This document shows, piece after piece, positions 23,500 through 31,671 of a stretch of DNA of 39,538 nt; position 1 is the first letter of the stretch, and each line of letters begins with the position of its first letter. The stretch is taken from positions 18,852-58,389 of the forward strand of contig NZ_FWER01000055.1 of assembly GCF_900169785.1 (NCBI RefSeq), read 5' to 3'. The stretch comes from Rhizobium sullae (GTDB lineage: Bacteria > Pseudomonadota > Alphaproteobacteria > Rhizobiales > Rhizobiaceae). A program made the position numbers and the translations under genes. Under the pieces are notes generated by a model. The model saw only the letters and a program-made list of their open reading frames with translations, made no database searches and was not told where the DNA came from.

Positions 23500-24465
23500 T
23501 CAGTGCGCCGTTTTTTTGGACCGCGCTTTTTCGGTCTTAACCATGAGTGATCGACACTTCCACCTACCCGCTTCGATCTCCTTGGAGATGACGTCCAGAA
23601 TAAGGTCGCGAATATAGATCGCCGAGCGAGACGGCGGTGTGTCCCGACGCTCGCACAGATAAAGCGATCTTGTAAGTGAAGGGTTGACGATTTCGCGCCC
23701 GATGACGCCCGTTGCAAAGACTCCATGTTCCAAGTTTGCACGCGTTGCCAGCATGACGCCAAAGCCCTGATTTACGAAGAGAAGCGCAGCCGCCACATTT
23801 TCGGAATAGAACGCGGCGTTGTGTTCCAGCCGTTTCTGGATGTCGGTATCCTCAGGGGTCGGCCTGCCGCGACGCCCCTTCTTGGTGAGCACATAGTGCA
23901 TCGTCAGGAATTCTTCGAAAGACAGGGGAGTGGCGGGGTCCCCGACAAGTTCGGGCAGTCCGACGCAGATCATTTGTTCTTCAAGCAAGGGCTTCACAGA
24001 AAGCCGTGGGTCACGTGGCGGATTGTATGCCAGCGCCAGATCGACATCCGCCGCGATGAGCCTCTCTATAGTCATGCCAGATACGCTTTCGGCGATGTCT
24101 ATACGCAGTTGCGGCTGTTCTTCTTCTAACCGGACCACCATCGGCATTGCCGCGCCCAGAACAGCCGAAAATGCCATCCCGATTATGACATGCCCCGAAA
24201 GCTTTTCGGTCTGGTCGCGCATGTCGCTTTCGGCATTCTCGAAGGCTCGCAGGATTGCAGATGCATGCGAATAGAAATGTTGACCTGCCGGGGTTGGAAT
24301 CACGCCTCTGGAGGAGCGTTCGAACAGTGGCTGCTTCAGGCTGTGTTCCAAGTTGGCGAGGTGATGGGCAATAACTGAGGGGGCACTACGCTCGATCTCT
24401 CCTGCACCTACGATGCTTCCAGCTTCGTAGACCGCCTTGAAAATACGAATCTGACGGATGTCCAT
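23500..24465 (-). CDS. LysR-family transcriptional regulator, divergent from the CoA-transferase/TRAP operon
   Basis: A 321-residue regulator with an N-terminal winged helix (MDIRQIRIFKAVYEAGSIVGA, APSVIAHHLANLEHSLKQPLF) and a C-terminal LysR substrate-binding domain (GHVIIGMAFSAVLGAAMP, VDLALAYNPPRDPRL, VNQGFGVMLATRANLE). The C-terminus is strongly basic (KTEKARSKKTAH). It is separated by 95 bases from the divergent CoA-transferase gene, the usual arrangement for a LysR activator and its target. Short arms CCTGAG (24484-24489) and CTCAG (24515-24519) flank the middle of the gap but no clear T-N11-A box is claimed. The inducer is probably the TRAP substrate or its CoA ester. Confidence 0.9.
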   Translation of the reverse strand: MDIRQIRIFKAVYEAGSIVGAGEIERSAPSVIAHHLANLEHSLKQPLFERSSRGVIPTPAGQHFYSHASAILRAFENAESDMRDQTEKLSGHVIIGMAFSAVLGAAMPMVVRLEEEQPQLRIDIAESVSGMTIERLIAADVDLALAYNPPRDPRLSVKPLLEEQMICVGLPELVGDPATPLSFEEFLTMHYVLTKKGRRGRPTPEDTDIQKRLEHNAAFYSENVAAALLFVNQGFGVMLATRANLEHGVFATGVIGREIVNPSLTRSLYLCERRDTPPSRSAIYIRDLILDVISKEIEAGRWKCRSLMVKTEKARSKKTAH

Positions 24466-24526
24466 GGCAACGCTCTCTAAAAACCTGAGATCAACTCGCT
24501 AGACTATGTAATTCCTCAGTGTCGCG

Positions 24527-24571
24527 ATGTCAGCTACCTTCTTATTAAGAGGAGAGTTACATGTCAGCTAC
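24527..24571 (+). repeat. 11-base direct repeat around the CoA-transferase start
   Basis: ATGTCAGCTAC occurs at 24527-24537 and again at 24561-24571, where it forms the true start codon and first codons of the CoA-transferase. The second copy is the start because AGAGGAGAG lies just upstream and only that frame is coding. The upstream copy could be a decoy start, a remnant of a small duplication or chance. Confidence 0.5.
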
Positions 24572-25742
24572 GTTTCGTCCCTTGGAGGGCATTCGCGTCG
24601 TCGAGATGAGCCACATGATTATGGGCCCGTCCTGCGGCATGTTCCTCGGCTATCTCGGTGCGGAGGTCATCAAGGTCGAACCGCCCCAAGGCGACAAGAC
24701 ACGGACGCTGACCGGCATGGGGCGCCCGATGTTTCCGCTCTTCAACCGCGGTAAGAAGTCTGTGACCATCGATGTCAGGACCGAAGCGGGGCGGCAGGCC
24801 TTGGAGCGGCTGCTCTCGACGGCAGACGTGTTTGTCGAAAACTTCCGCGACGCCTCGCTGGTCAAGGCTGGGGTAGATGCAGAAACACTGCGCAAGAAGT
24901 TTCCGCGTCTGATCTTTGCCGCGTGCAAAGGGTTTTTATCCGGTCCGTACCAGAACCGGACGGCGCTGGATGAAGTCGTCCAGATGATGACTGGTCTTGC
25001 CTATATGACCGGCCCAACGGGCATGCCGCTGCGCGTTGGATCGTCGGCCAACGACATCATGGGCGGACTTTTTGCCGCGTTCTCCGTGCTTGCGGCCATT
25101 CTGGATCGCCAGAGCAGCGGCAACGGACACGAGATGCGCATCGGTCTTTTCGAGAACTGCCTCCTGCTTGTTGCGCAGCACATGGTACAGTTCGAACTGG
25201 AAGGGAAAAACCCGCCTCCGATGCCGGAGCGTGAATTTTCCTGGCCGGTCTACGACATCTTCGCCGACAAGGACGGCAAGCAGATGTTTGTCGGGGCGGT
25301 TACGGAAGGCCAGTGGGCGACCATCTGCCGCCTGCTGGACCTCGACCATCTGCTGACGGATCCGCGCCTGCAAACGCGCATGGACCAGATCAACGCCCGC
25401 AGTTGGACGATTCCGCTCGTTGCCGAGAAGATCGCGCAACACAGCGTGCAGGAATTGGAAACGCAATTCGAGGCAGTAGGACTGCCGTTCTCTCCGATTT
25501 CGAAGCCTTGCGACATGTATAACGATCCACATGTCATGCGCCCAGGCGGTATCGCGGTGTCATCCTATGAAAACACCACGTTCCGGGCGCCCGCGCTGCC
25601 TTTTGAGGTCGACGGCACGATGTTGACGGGTGGCGGCGACGTGCCCACCGTCGGCATGGACAATGCCGAAGTGCTGGGGGCACTGGGACTGACCATAGCG
25701 GAAGTCGAGGCGGCGACCGGCGTCAGCAAGGAAACCGCATAA
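24561..25742 (+). CDS. CaiB/BaiF-family (type III) CoA-transferase
   Basis: A 393-residue cytoplasmic CoA-transferase that moves CoA between carboxylic acids. Family features are PLEGIRVVEMSHMIMGP at the N-terminus, LGAEVIKVEPPQGD, FVENFRDASL, and the expected catalytic Asp165 in SSANDIMGG followed by GNGHEMRIGLFE. Next to a TRAP transporter and an HMG-CoA-lyase-family gene it probably activates an imported hydroxy-dicarboxylate using succinyl-CoA or acetyl-CoA. Its TAA stop overlaps the next start (TAATG), so the two proteins are coupled. Candidates are 3-hydroxy-3-methylglutarate, citramalate or a related acid; the sequence does not decide. Confidence 0.93.
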   Translation: MSATFRPLEGIRVVEMSHMIMGPSCGMFLGYLGAEVIKVEPPQGDKTRTLTGMGRPMFPLFNRGKKSVTIDVRTEAGRQALERLLSTADVFVENFRDASLVKAGVDAETLRKKFPRLIFAACKGFLSGPYQNRTALDEVVQMMTGLAYMTGPTGMPLRVGSSANDIMGGLFAAFSVLAAILDRQSSGNGHEMRIGLFENCLLLVAQHMVQFELEGKNPPPMPEREFSWPVYDIFADKDGKQMFVGAVTEGQWATICRLLDLDHLLTDPRLQTRMDQINARSWTIPLVAEKIAQHSVQELETQFEAVGLPFSPISKPCDMYNDPHVMRPGGIAVSSYENTTFRAPALPFEVDGTMLTGGGDVPTVGMDNAEVLGALGLTIAEVEAATGVSKETA

Positions 25743-26686
25743 TGGACGCGCGACGCCTTTTCCCGGTGGATCAGGTCGTCCTGAGAGAAGTCGGTCTCCG
25801 CGACGGTTTGCAGCTGACCAGGCACTATCCGACGACACAACAGAAGCTGGATTGGCTAAGCCGCGAATATCGCGCGGGCGTACGGCACTTCGAAGTCGGC
25901 TCTTTCCTGCCCAGCACCCGCTTTCCGCAGTTTGCGGACCTCCGTGAGTTGATCGACGCCACGAGCCGATTGGAAGGCGCTTACGCGACGGCATTGACCT
26001 TGAACGAGCGTGGCGTCGCAGATGCGCTGGAAACGCAGGTCGACGAGATGATCTTCGTCGTTTCCGCCACCGAAAGCCACAGCATGGCGAACACCCGGCG
26101 GAGCCGCGCGGAAGCGATCGAGATGCTCGCGCGGATAGATGCACAGCGCCGTGCAGGGCGCTCTGATCTTCCTGTCTTGACGGCCGGGATAGCCATGTCC
26201 TTCGGCTGCTCGCTGGAAGGCGAGGTGAACCCGCGCGACGTGATCGATATCTCGGAACGCGCGATCAAGGCGGGTGCCGATGTTCTGGCAATTGCCGATA
26301 CCGTAGGATTTGGCGGCCCGGCGCAAGTGGCGTGGATGGTCCGCGAATTACGGCGCGCTCTCGGGGATGACCAGCCGATCGCCATGCATTTTCACGACAC
26401 GCGCGGGCTTGCCCTCGCAAATTGCGCGGCGGCATTGGACAACGGCATCCGCGTTCTTGACGGTTGCCTCGGCGGACTGGGTGGATGCCCCTTCGCCCCC
26501 GGAGCGACCGGAAACACGGTCTTCGAGGATATGGTTTTCCTCTGCAAGACGATGGGTTTGCAAACCAATATCGATATCGACGGCCTTCTGGCTGCGCGCA
26601 AGGTCGTCGCTGCCTCGATGCCGGACGAACCGCTGCACGGGGCCCTGGCGCGTGCAGGTCTGCCAAAGGTGTTGGAGGACGCCTGA
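25742..26686 (+). CDS. Hydroxymethylglutaryl-CoA lyase-family enzyme
   Basis: A 314-residue DRE-TIM metallolyase. Motifs are LREVGLRDGLQ (metal Asp and catalytic Arg, about residues 16-26), MHFHDTRGLALANCAAAL (metal His) and GGLGGCPFAPGATGN with the conserved active-site-loop Cys. These match HMG-CoA lyase, which cleaves 3-hydroxy-3-methylacyl-CoA to acetyl-CoA and a keto acid. The start overlaps the CoA-transferase stop by one base. Together they would activate then split a branched 3-hydroxy acid; with free 3-hydroxy-3-methylglutarate the products would be acetoacetate and acetyl-CoA. Related lyases act on other 3-hydroxyacyl-CoAs, so the substrate is open. Confidence 0.88.
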   Translation: MDARRLFPVDQVVLREVGLRDGLQLTRHYPTTQQKLDWLSREYRAGVRHFEVGSFLPSTRFPQFADLRELIDATSRLEGAYATALTLNERGVADALETQVDEMIFVVSATESHSMANTRRSRAEAIEMLARIDAQRRAGRSDLPVLTAGIAMSFGCSLEGEVNPRDVIDISERAIKAGADVLAIADTVGFGGPAQVAWMVRELRRALGDDQPIAMHFHDTRGLALANCAAALDNGIRVLDGCLGGLGGCPFAPGATGNTVFEDMVFLCKTMGLQTNIDIDGLLAARKVVAASMPDEPLHGALARAGLPKVLEDA

Positions 26687-26720
26687 GACCAGACTGAATG
26701 AACATCAAAGGAGGAGTAAG

Positions 26721-27707
26721 ATGAAGAACTTCGTAATTCCAGTGTTTGGTCTTGCCGCTATGTTGGCGAGCCCCGTCATGGCGCAAGATTATGTCATGCG
26801 CATCAGCCACCAGTTTCCGCCGACACATCACACGGCGATCCGCCTGGATAAGTTCGCCAAGGACGTGGAGGCCGCCACCGACCGCGCGGTTGACGTCCAG
26901 ATCTTCGGTGCCGGGCAGCTTTACAAGCCGCAGCAGAACCATGCTGCGGTGGCCTCGGGCGAGATCGAGGCCGCTGCCATCGTGAGCCTCCAATGGGGCG
27001 GCACCATCCCCGAGATGGCGGTTACGGTGATCCCATATCTGATCTCCTCGCCCGAGGCGCAGAAGAGCTTCATCGGCTCCGAAGCGTCGGAAATCCTTGA
27101 TCGCAAGATGGCCCAGCGTGGCGTCCAGAACATCGGCTGGATCGTCGATACCAACGATCTGATTTTCACATCCTCAAAAGGGCTGATGATCAAGCCGGAA
27201 GACTTCAAGGGCGTTAAGATCCGCGGCTTGACACCGCTGTTCGACAAGGGTCTGGAAGCTTTGGGCGCTACGCCGGTCCAGCTTCCGGGATCAGAGGTAT
27301 ATCAATCATTGCAAACCGGCGTGATCGACGCAGGTATCACGGGTGTGTCCGCTGCCTTCAGCCGCAAGTTCTACGAAGTGCAGGACTATGGCACGGCCTC
27401 GCCCATTTTCATCGCTTTTGACAACCTGGTCGTGAACCCCAAATGGTGGGGCGATCTGCCGCAAGACATCCGCACGGCCATTCAGACCTCTGCGGATTCG
27501 GCGGTGGAAAGCTCCATCATCACGCGTGAGGGGGTGAACCCCGATGACGTCACGGCGCTGACCGGTGCAGGAATGGAAGTTCACGTCCTGAGCGGCGAGG
27601 AAATCTCGGTACTGCGTGACATCATGCAACCGGCCGTGAAGAAAGCCTTCTTGGCCGAAACGGGCCAAGATGGCGAAAAGCTTCTCTCCATGATCAGCCC
27701 GCGATAA
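26721..27707 (+). CDS. TRAP transporter periplasmic solute-binding protein (DctP family)
   Basis: A 328-residue extracytoplasmic receptor. A signal peptide spans about residues 1-21 (LAAMLASPVMA-QD). DctP features include MRISHQFPPTHHTAIRLDKFA, the receptor segment with the carboxylate-binding Arg (FKGVKIRGLTPLF) and GSEVYQSLQTGVIDAG. Most DctP receptors bind organic acids through that Arg. AGGAGGAG precedes the ATG at 26721. It is followed at once by the DctQ and DctM genes. Context with the CoA-transferase and lyase suggests a branched or hydroxylated dicarboxylate ligand. Confidence 0.93.
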   Translation: MKNFVIPVFGLAAMLASPVMAQDYVMRISHQFPPTHHTAIRLDKFAKDVEAATDRAVDVQIFGAGQLYKPQQNHAAVASGEIEAAAIVSLQWGGTIPEMAVTVIPYLISSPEAQKSFIGSEASEILDRKMAQRGVQNIGWIVDTNDLIFTSSKGLMIKPEDFKGVKIRGLTPLFDKGLEALGATPVQLPGSEVYQSLQTGVIDAGITGVSAAFSRKFYEVQDYGTASPIFIAFDNLVVNPKWWGDLPQDIRTAIQTSADSAVESSIITREGVNPDDVTALTGAGMEVHVLSGEEISVLRDIMQPAVKKAFLAETGQDGEKLLSMISPR

Positions 27708-27713
27708 GTCATC

Positions 27714-28301
27714 ATGGCGGGACTTGATCACAAAGCAGGTGGCCAAGCCTGGCCTGTCTCGGCGTCACCGGCCCTGCGGACATATCAGCGTGGCGTCACG
27801 CTGATATGCAACGCCGCTTTTTCCGTAGCGACCATGTTGGTTCTGGTTGACTTTTGTTTGCTGGGAATTTCGGTCGTTGCAAGGTATTTGGCCAACACTC
27901 CGATCACCTGGGCAGACGAGCTCGTCGCGTTATCCCTGACGGCAATCACTGTTCTAGCTGCGCCACAGGTGCTGCTGGACAAGGGTCACATCGAAGTGGA
28001 CATCGTGACGGAACTGGCCAAGGGACGCCTGTCTTTTCTTATCCGGTTGTGGTCTTCCTTGGCCGTTTGTCTGACGGCCATGCTTTTGATCTTTAACGGT
28101 TGGTCCCTGGCGATGTTCTCGCGCATGATCGGTCTGCTCACCGAGGGGCACTTGGAATTGCCGCTCTGGATGCTCCAACTGTTGATGCCGCTCGGCGGCT
28201 TCCTCCTGCTCCCCGTTGTCATTCTTCAGTTCTGGCAGGCAGTCTTCGCTTGCAACCACCCAGAGACTGAGGCGGTTCATGAACCCGCGGTGCTGGATTA
28301 G
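27714..28301 (+). CDS. TRAP transporter small permease (DctQ family)
   Basis: A 195-residue inner-membrane protein with four hydrophobic segments, the standard DctQ topology. A 25-residue hydrophilic N-terminus precedes the first (ICNAAFSVATMLVLVDFCLL). Between segments 1 and 2 is the characteristic VVARYLANTPITWADELVAL. The start is 6 bases after the DctP stop, and DctM begins 16 bases after its stop. It pairs with DctM to form the membrane part of the transporter, driven by a sodium or proton gradient. Confidence 0.9.
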   Translation: MAGLDHKAGGQAWPVSASPALRTYQRGVTLICNAAFSVATMLVLVDFCLLGISVVARYLANTPITWADELVALSLTAITVLAAPQVLLDKGHIEVDIVTELAKGRLSFLIRLWSSLAVCLTAMLLIFNGWSLAMFSRMIGLLTEGHLELPLWMLQLLMPLGGFLLLPVVILQFWQAVFACNHPETEAVHEPAVLD

Positions 28302-28317
28302 GAACGGAACGAACAAG

Positions 28318-29595
28318 ATGATCATTATCGTTATTTTGGCCACTCTGCTGGTTTTGTTGTTCACCGGCCTGCCCATCTTTGCCGGTCTGACTCTGTATGG
28401 CGGCGCGCTGCTGTTGCTGACGCAGGGGAATCTGGGACCGGTCACTGATATCGTCTTCCACGAGATCAACCGCTATCTGCTCGTGGCCATTCCACTTTTC
28501 AGCTTCATGGCCAACATCATGATCAAGGGTAAGGTGGTCGACGATCTGTATGACGCGGCCTACACCTTCACCCGGCACCTGCCGGGCGGACTGGCCGTGG
28601 CGACTATTCTGGCGTGCACGGTTTTTGCGGCGATCTCGGGCTCCAGCGTTGCGACGGCCCTGACAGTCGGCGCGGTCGCAATCCCGCAGATGCTGCGCTT
28701 TGGCTACGACGAACGCTTTGCCTATGGTGTCGTTGCGGCGGGGGGCACTCTTGGCATTCTCATACCTCCATCGGCACCGATGATCCTCTACGGTGTGGCC
28801 ACCGATACGTCGATCGGCGGTCTGTTCATGGCGGGCATCGTACCCGGCTTCATGTTGGCCGGGATTTTCATTCTTTGGGCAATCTTCCGCAACGCGACGG
28901 CAGGCACCATCAAGCGTGAAAAGATGGCGAGCCTCGGAGAACTGGCAAGGGCGGTGAGGAAGTCGTTTTGGGCCATCCTCATGCCCGTCTTTGTCCTTGG
29001 CGGCATGTATGCCGGTATTTTTACTGCAACCGAGGGCGCAGCAGCCGGGGCATGGCTTGCGTTGGTGATCACCATTTGCATCTATCGCACAGTCGGATGG
29101 CGCGAGATCTGGAGTTCGGCCGGTGAGGCCGCGCGGATGTCCGGCATGCTGTTCATGATCCTGGCAGGTGCGACCGTCTTTAGCCACGTGCTGACAAAGA
29201 TGCGGGTACCGCAGCAAGTGGTCGAGACATTAGTCGCGGCAGACTTCGGGGCCTTCGGCTTCGTGTTGATCATGATGATCATGGTCCTGATCCTGGGCAT
29301 GTTCCTGGAATCGGTTGCCATCATCCTGATTACGGCCCCTGTGATCCTGCCGGCCATGATCCATCTGGACATCAACCCGATCTGGTATGGCATCCTGCTT
29401 GTCGTCAATCTTGAACTTGCCATGATCACGCCGCCGGTGGGAATGAACCTATTTACCATCAAGGCAATAACGGCGGCACCCATGGGCAGGATCGTCAGCG
29501 GCGCGGCGCCATATGTGATCCTGATACTCTTGTTTCTGGGCCTGCTTATCGCCTTTCCCGACATCGCACTTTGGCTTCCCGAACGCCTTTTGTGA
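28318..29595 (+). CDS. TRAP transporter large permease (DctM family)
   Basis: A 425-residue transport subunit with about twelve membrane segments. Typical features are LVAIPLFSFMANIMIKG, FAAISGSSVATALTVG, and GTLGILIPPSAPMILYGVATDTSIGGLF... in the centre, then GMFLESVAIILITAPVILP and ITPPVGMNLF near the C-terminus. The ATG at 28318 is chosen as the first start after the DctQ stop (28301), with GGAACGGAAC in front; the longer frame lies inside dctQ. Length and motifs are normal for DctM. Confidence 0.94.
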   Translation: MIIIVILATLLVLLFTGLPIFAGLTLYGGALLLLTQGNLGPVTDIVFHEINRYLLVAIPLFSFMANIMIKGKVVDDLYDAAYTFTRHLPGGLAVATILACTVFAAISGSSVATALTVGAVAIPQMLRFGYDERFAYGVVAAGGTLGILIPPSAPMILYGVATDTSIGGLFMAGIVPGFMLAGIFILWAIFRNATAGTIKREKMASLGELARAVRKSFWAILMPVFVLGGMYAGIFTATEGAAAGAWLALVITICIYRTVGWREIWSSAGEAARMSGMLFMILAGATVFSHVLTKMRVPQQVVETLVAADFGAFGFVLIMMIMVLILGMFLESVAIILITAPVILPAMIHLDINPIWYGILLVVNLELAMITPPVGMNLFTIKAITAAPMGRIVSGAAPYVILILLFLGLLIAFPDIALWLPERLL

Positions 29596-29621
29596 CACCT
29601 GTTTGATTGGAGACCGAAATC

Positions 29622-30158
29622 GTGGCCGCCTATGCCCTGGACGATCAAAGCCCCACCCTGCCCGAGACCGGATCGTTCTGGATTGCGCCTGGCGCGCACG
29701 TCATCGGTCGGGTGGTTCTTGCCCGCGACTCAAGCGTCTGGTTCGGCGCGGTCCTGCGTGGCGACAACGAGGTGCTGGAGATCGGCGAAGGAACGAACAT
29801 TCAGGAGCACGTGATGGTCCATAGCGATCCAGGCTATCCCGTGTCCATCGGCCGCCATGTCACTGTCGGGCACCGCGCGATTGTGCACGGGTGCACGATC
29901 GGGGACAACACTCTGATCGGGATGGGGGCAACGGTGCTGAACGGCGCCCGGATCGGCCGGAACTGCCTGATCGGGGCCGGGGCACTGGTGACGGAAGGGA
30001 AGGAGATTCCGGATGGCTTGTTGGTCATGGGGGCACCGGCCAAGGTCGTGCGCGCCCTGGACGAGGCCGCGATTGAAGGGCTGGAGATTTCCGCCCAGAC
30101 CTACATCCGCCACTGGAAACGCTTCATCACTAAACTGAAAGAGATAGATACCAAATGA
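29622..30158 (+). CDS. Gamma-carbonic-anhydrase-like hexapeptide-repeat protein (YrdA/PaaY type)
   Basis: A 178-residue left-handed beta-helix protein. Hexapeptide repeats run through most of the chain (IGRVVLARDSSVWFGAVLRGD, VSIGRHVTVGHRAIVHGCTIGDN). Three His residues spaced as Zn ligands of gamma-carbonic anhydrases are at 67, 84 and 89. GTG at 29622 is preferred because GGAGA (29609-29613) lies 8 bases upstream; an earlier in-frame TTG at 29607 would overlap that site. PaaY, a relative in phenylacetate operons, has thioesterase activity, so a role removing CoA from dead-end esters is possible in this CoA-dependent operon. Carbonic anhydrase activity is the alternative. Its stop overlaps the next start as ATGA. 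Confidence 0.85.
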   Translation: MAAYALDDQSPTLPETGSFWIAPGAHVIGRVVLARDSSVWFGAVLRGDNEVLEIGEGTNIQEHVMVHSDPGYPVSIGRHVTVGHRAIVHGCTIGDNTLIGMGATVLNGARIGRNCLIGAGALVTEGKEIPDGLLVMGAPAKVVRALDEAAIEGLEISAQTYIRHWKRFITKLKEIDTK

Positions 30159-30633
30159 ACGACCGGGCAGATGGTTTCCGTCTGGATGGGCGCATCCTGA
30201 TCCTGGGAACTGCGCCGGGCGCGGTCGAGCATCAATTGGCCGGGCAGGACCTCACCTTGGCTGAGGCGGGGCCGCTGCGCGACAAAATATCGACAAACGA
30301 GATCACCCCGCTGCCAGCACTGCTTCATTACGGAAAGGCACTCGCTCGCGAATCCCATACCGGAACCCGGATCGGCAACGACACGCCGCTGGTTCAAGGC
30401 GTCTTTGAGGATCGCGCTGTCATTGTGCTGGTGGCGGGGTACGCTATGGCGAGGGGTCATCGCGCGAACATGCGCGGTTGTCAGAGTATTTGGCCGGTGT
30501 TCGATTGATCATCGCGGCAAGCTTCGAGCGGATCTACTGGCAGAATTGCGACAGTATAGGGCTGCTGGCCTCTGCCGATACGGGGTCTTTGACCTTAGTC
30601 CTAAGAACCACATCAGCGAGCTCGCCTGGTTGA
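30155..30633 (+). pseudogene. Frameshifted and truncated aconitase/LeuD-like swivel-domain gene
   Basis: The start overlaps the preceding stop (ATGA), so this was a coupled operon gene. The first frame reads FRLDGRILILGTAPGAVEHQLAG and DKISTNEITPLPALLHYGKAL, like the swivel domain of LeuC/LeuD-fused aconitase-superfamily hydro-lyases. Near 30437 the match moves to another frame (VRYGEGSSREHARLSEYLAG, VRLIIAASFERIYWQNCDSIGLL), the Ser-rich substrate loop and following helix, consistent with one lost base in a G run. That frame stops at 30633, and no iron-sulphur catalytic domain follows. The intact enzyme may have hydrated or isomerised a branched dicarboxylate before or after the lyase step. 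Loss may mean the step is dispensable or supplied elsewhere. Confidence 0.7.
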
Positions 30634-30781
30634 GTTCCAAAGAGTGCGGTTTCGGCATTGAAGCTGGGTGAGTGAGTGGAGACATTGCCCCGCTTCGCAG
30701 GCCTTTCGCGCTACTCGATGATGGAATGACTGTTGCACACCCAATCTGCGGTGGTTTGTTGCTTTCCGGTAGACGCCGGTC

Positions 30782-30806
30782 CGCAACACGATCTCTTCGT
30801 GTTGCG
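30782..30806. terminator. 10-bp stem hairpin downstream of the NADP oxidoreductase gene
   Basis: CGCAACACGA (30782-30791) and TCGTGTTGCG (30797-30806) pair perfectly around a 5-base loop. It lies 24 bases past the 3' end of the minus-strand oxidoreductase gene and about 150 bases past the pseudogene on the plus strand. No T-run is present on either side, so termination is uncertain. Confidence 0.35.
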
Positions 30807-30830
30807 AATCGAGAATAGCGTGCTGTTGCG

Positions 30831-31577
30831 TTATCGAAGCGGTGCAAACGAACGGTTCATCGCCACGCGGTCCTCGTGAGTCGCGTCCGGCCCTAGCGTT
30901 GCCATCTTGCTCTTGAACACCGGCCATCTCGTGGGTGCCTCACCCTCAACTGCAGCGTCGAGCGCCTTGCGCATGGTGGGGGCGTCGAAGTCGCAGCAAT
31001 ATCCGGGTGTCAGCGGCTGCTGCCTCCAGGATTCGGCGAGCGATCCACCGTCGACCGGATCGAACCCAACCTCGTTCGCTATTACCATGGCGATCTTCTT
31101 CGCGGCGTCGTCGTCTCCTGCGACCGCCACGGCCAGACGACCGGGTGTACCCTCGGGCTGGCCCAGTTCCGCCAGGGAATACGCAAGGATGTTGTTGAAG
31201 GCCTTGATGATGGGGCGACCGATCTGTCTGGAGACCCAGACGCTTTCCACCTCGCCTGCGTCGAGGTCGGCGATCTGCGGGTCACGTAGGCCCGGATAGT
31301 AGTTGCTGGTATCGATGACCGGGACGTTGGCAGGTAGGTCCTTGAAGAGGTCCTTGGGCAGGTTTTCGATGGCGAGAAGCGGAATTGAAAGGATGACCGC
31401 GTCCGCGCCGGAGATCGCGCCCTTCGTGTCCGTCGCAGTGGCTCCGATCTCGTCGGCGAATGGCCTGACGGCGTCGGCTCCCTTCGAGTTCGCCACCCAG
31501 ACCTCATGTCCCGCTGATGCGAGCTTACGGGCGAGAGTGCCACCGATGTGGCCAATTCCGATAATGCCGATTTTCAT
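30831..31577 (-). CDS. NADPH-dependent F420-reductase-like / NADP-binding oxidoreductase
   Basis: A 248-residue single-domain Rossmann protein. The N-terminal MKIGIIGIGHIGGTLARKLASAGH is a classic dinucleotide motif, followed by VWVANSKGAD, which suits NADP binding. DAVILSIPLLAIENLP, VIDTSNYYPG and KAFNNILAYSL match the F420H2:NADP oxidoreductase-like family often annotated in organisms without F420. The natural cofactor partner is unknown. It is divergent from an HxlR gene across 94 bases holding a palindromic site, a common pairing in which HxlR represses a redox or detoxification enzyme. The gene appears complete. Confidence 0.85.
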   Translation of the reverse strand: MKIGIIGIGHIGGTLARKLASAGHEVWVANSKGADAVRPFADEIGATATDTKGAISGADAVILSIPLLAIENLPKDLFKDLPANVPVIDTSNYYPGLRDPQIADLDAGEVESVWVSRQIGRPIIKAFNNILAYSLAELGQPEGTPGRLAVAVAGDDDAAKKIAMVIANEVGFDPVDGGSLAESWRQQPLTPGYCCDFDAPTMRKALDAAVEGEAPTRWPVFKSKMATLGPDATHEDRVAMNRSFAPLR

Positions 31578-31645
31578 GCTGGTGCTCCTGTCGTGCTGCC
31601 TACCAAGATAATGGATACTGCGACTTCAACAAGAACCGACAGATA

Positions 31646-31660
31646 AGTGGGTTACCCACT
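31646..31660. promoter_or_regulatory. 15-bp palindrome between oxidoreductase and HxlR genes, candidate HxlR operator
   Basis: AGTGGGT (31646-31652) and ACCCACT (31654-31660) are perfect inverted repeats around one T. The site lies 11 bases before the HxlR start codon and 68 bases before the divergent gene. Its size suits a winged-helix dimer, so autorepression and control of the oxidoreductase are likely. Binding is inferred. Confidence 0.6.
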
Positions 31661-31671
31661 AAAAGGTAAGT

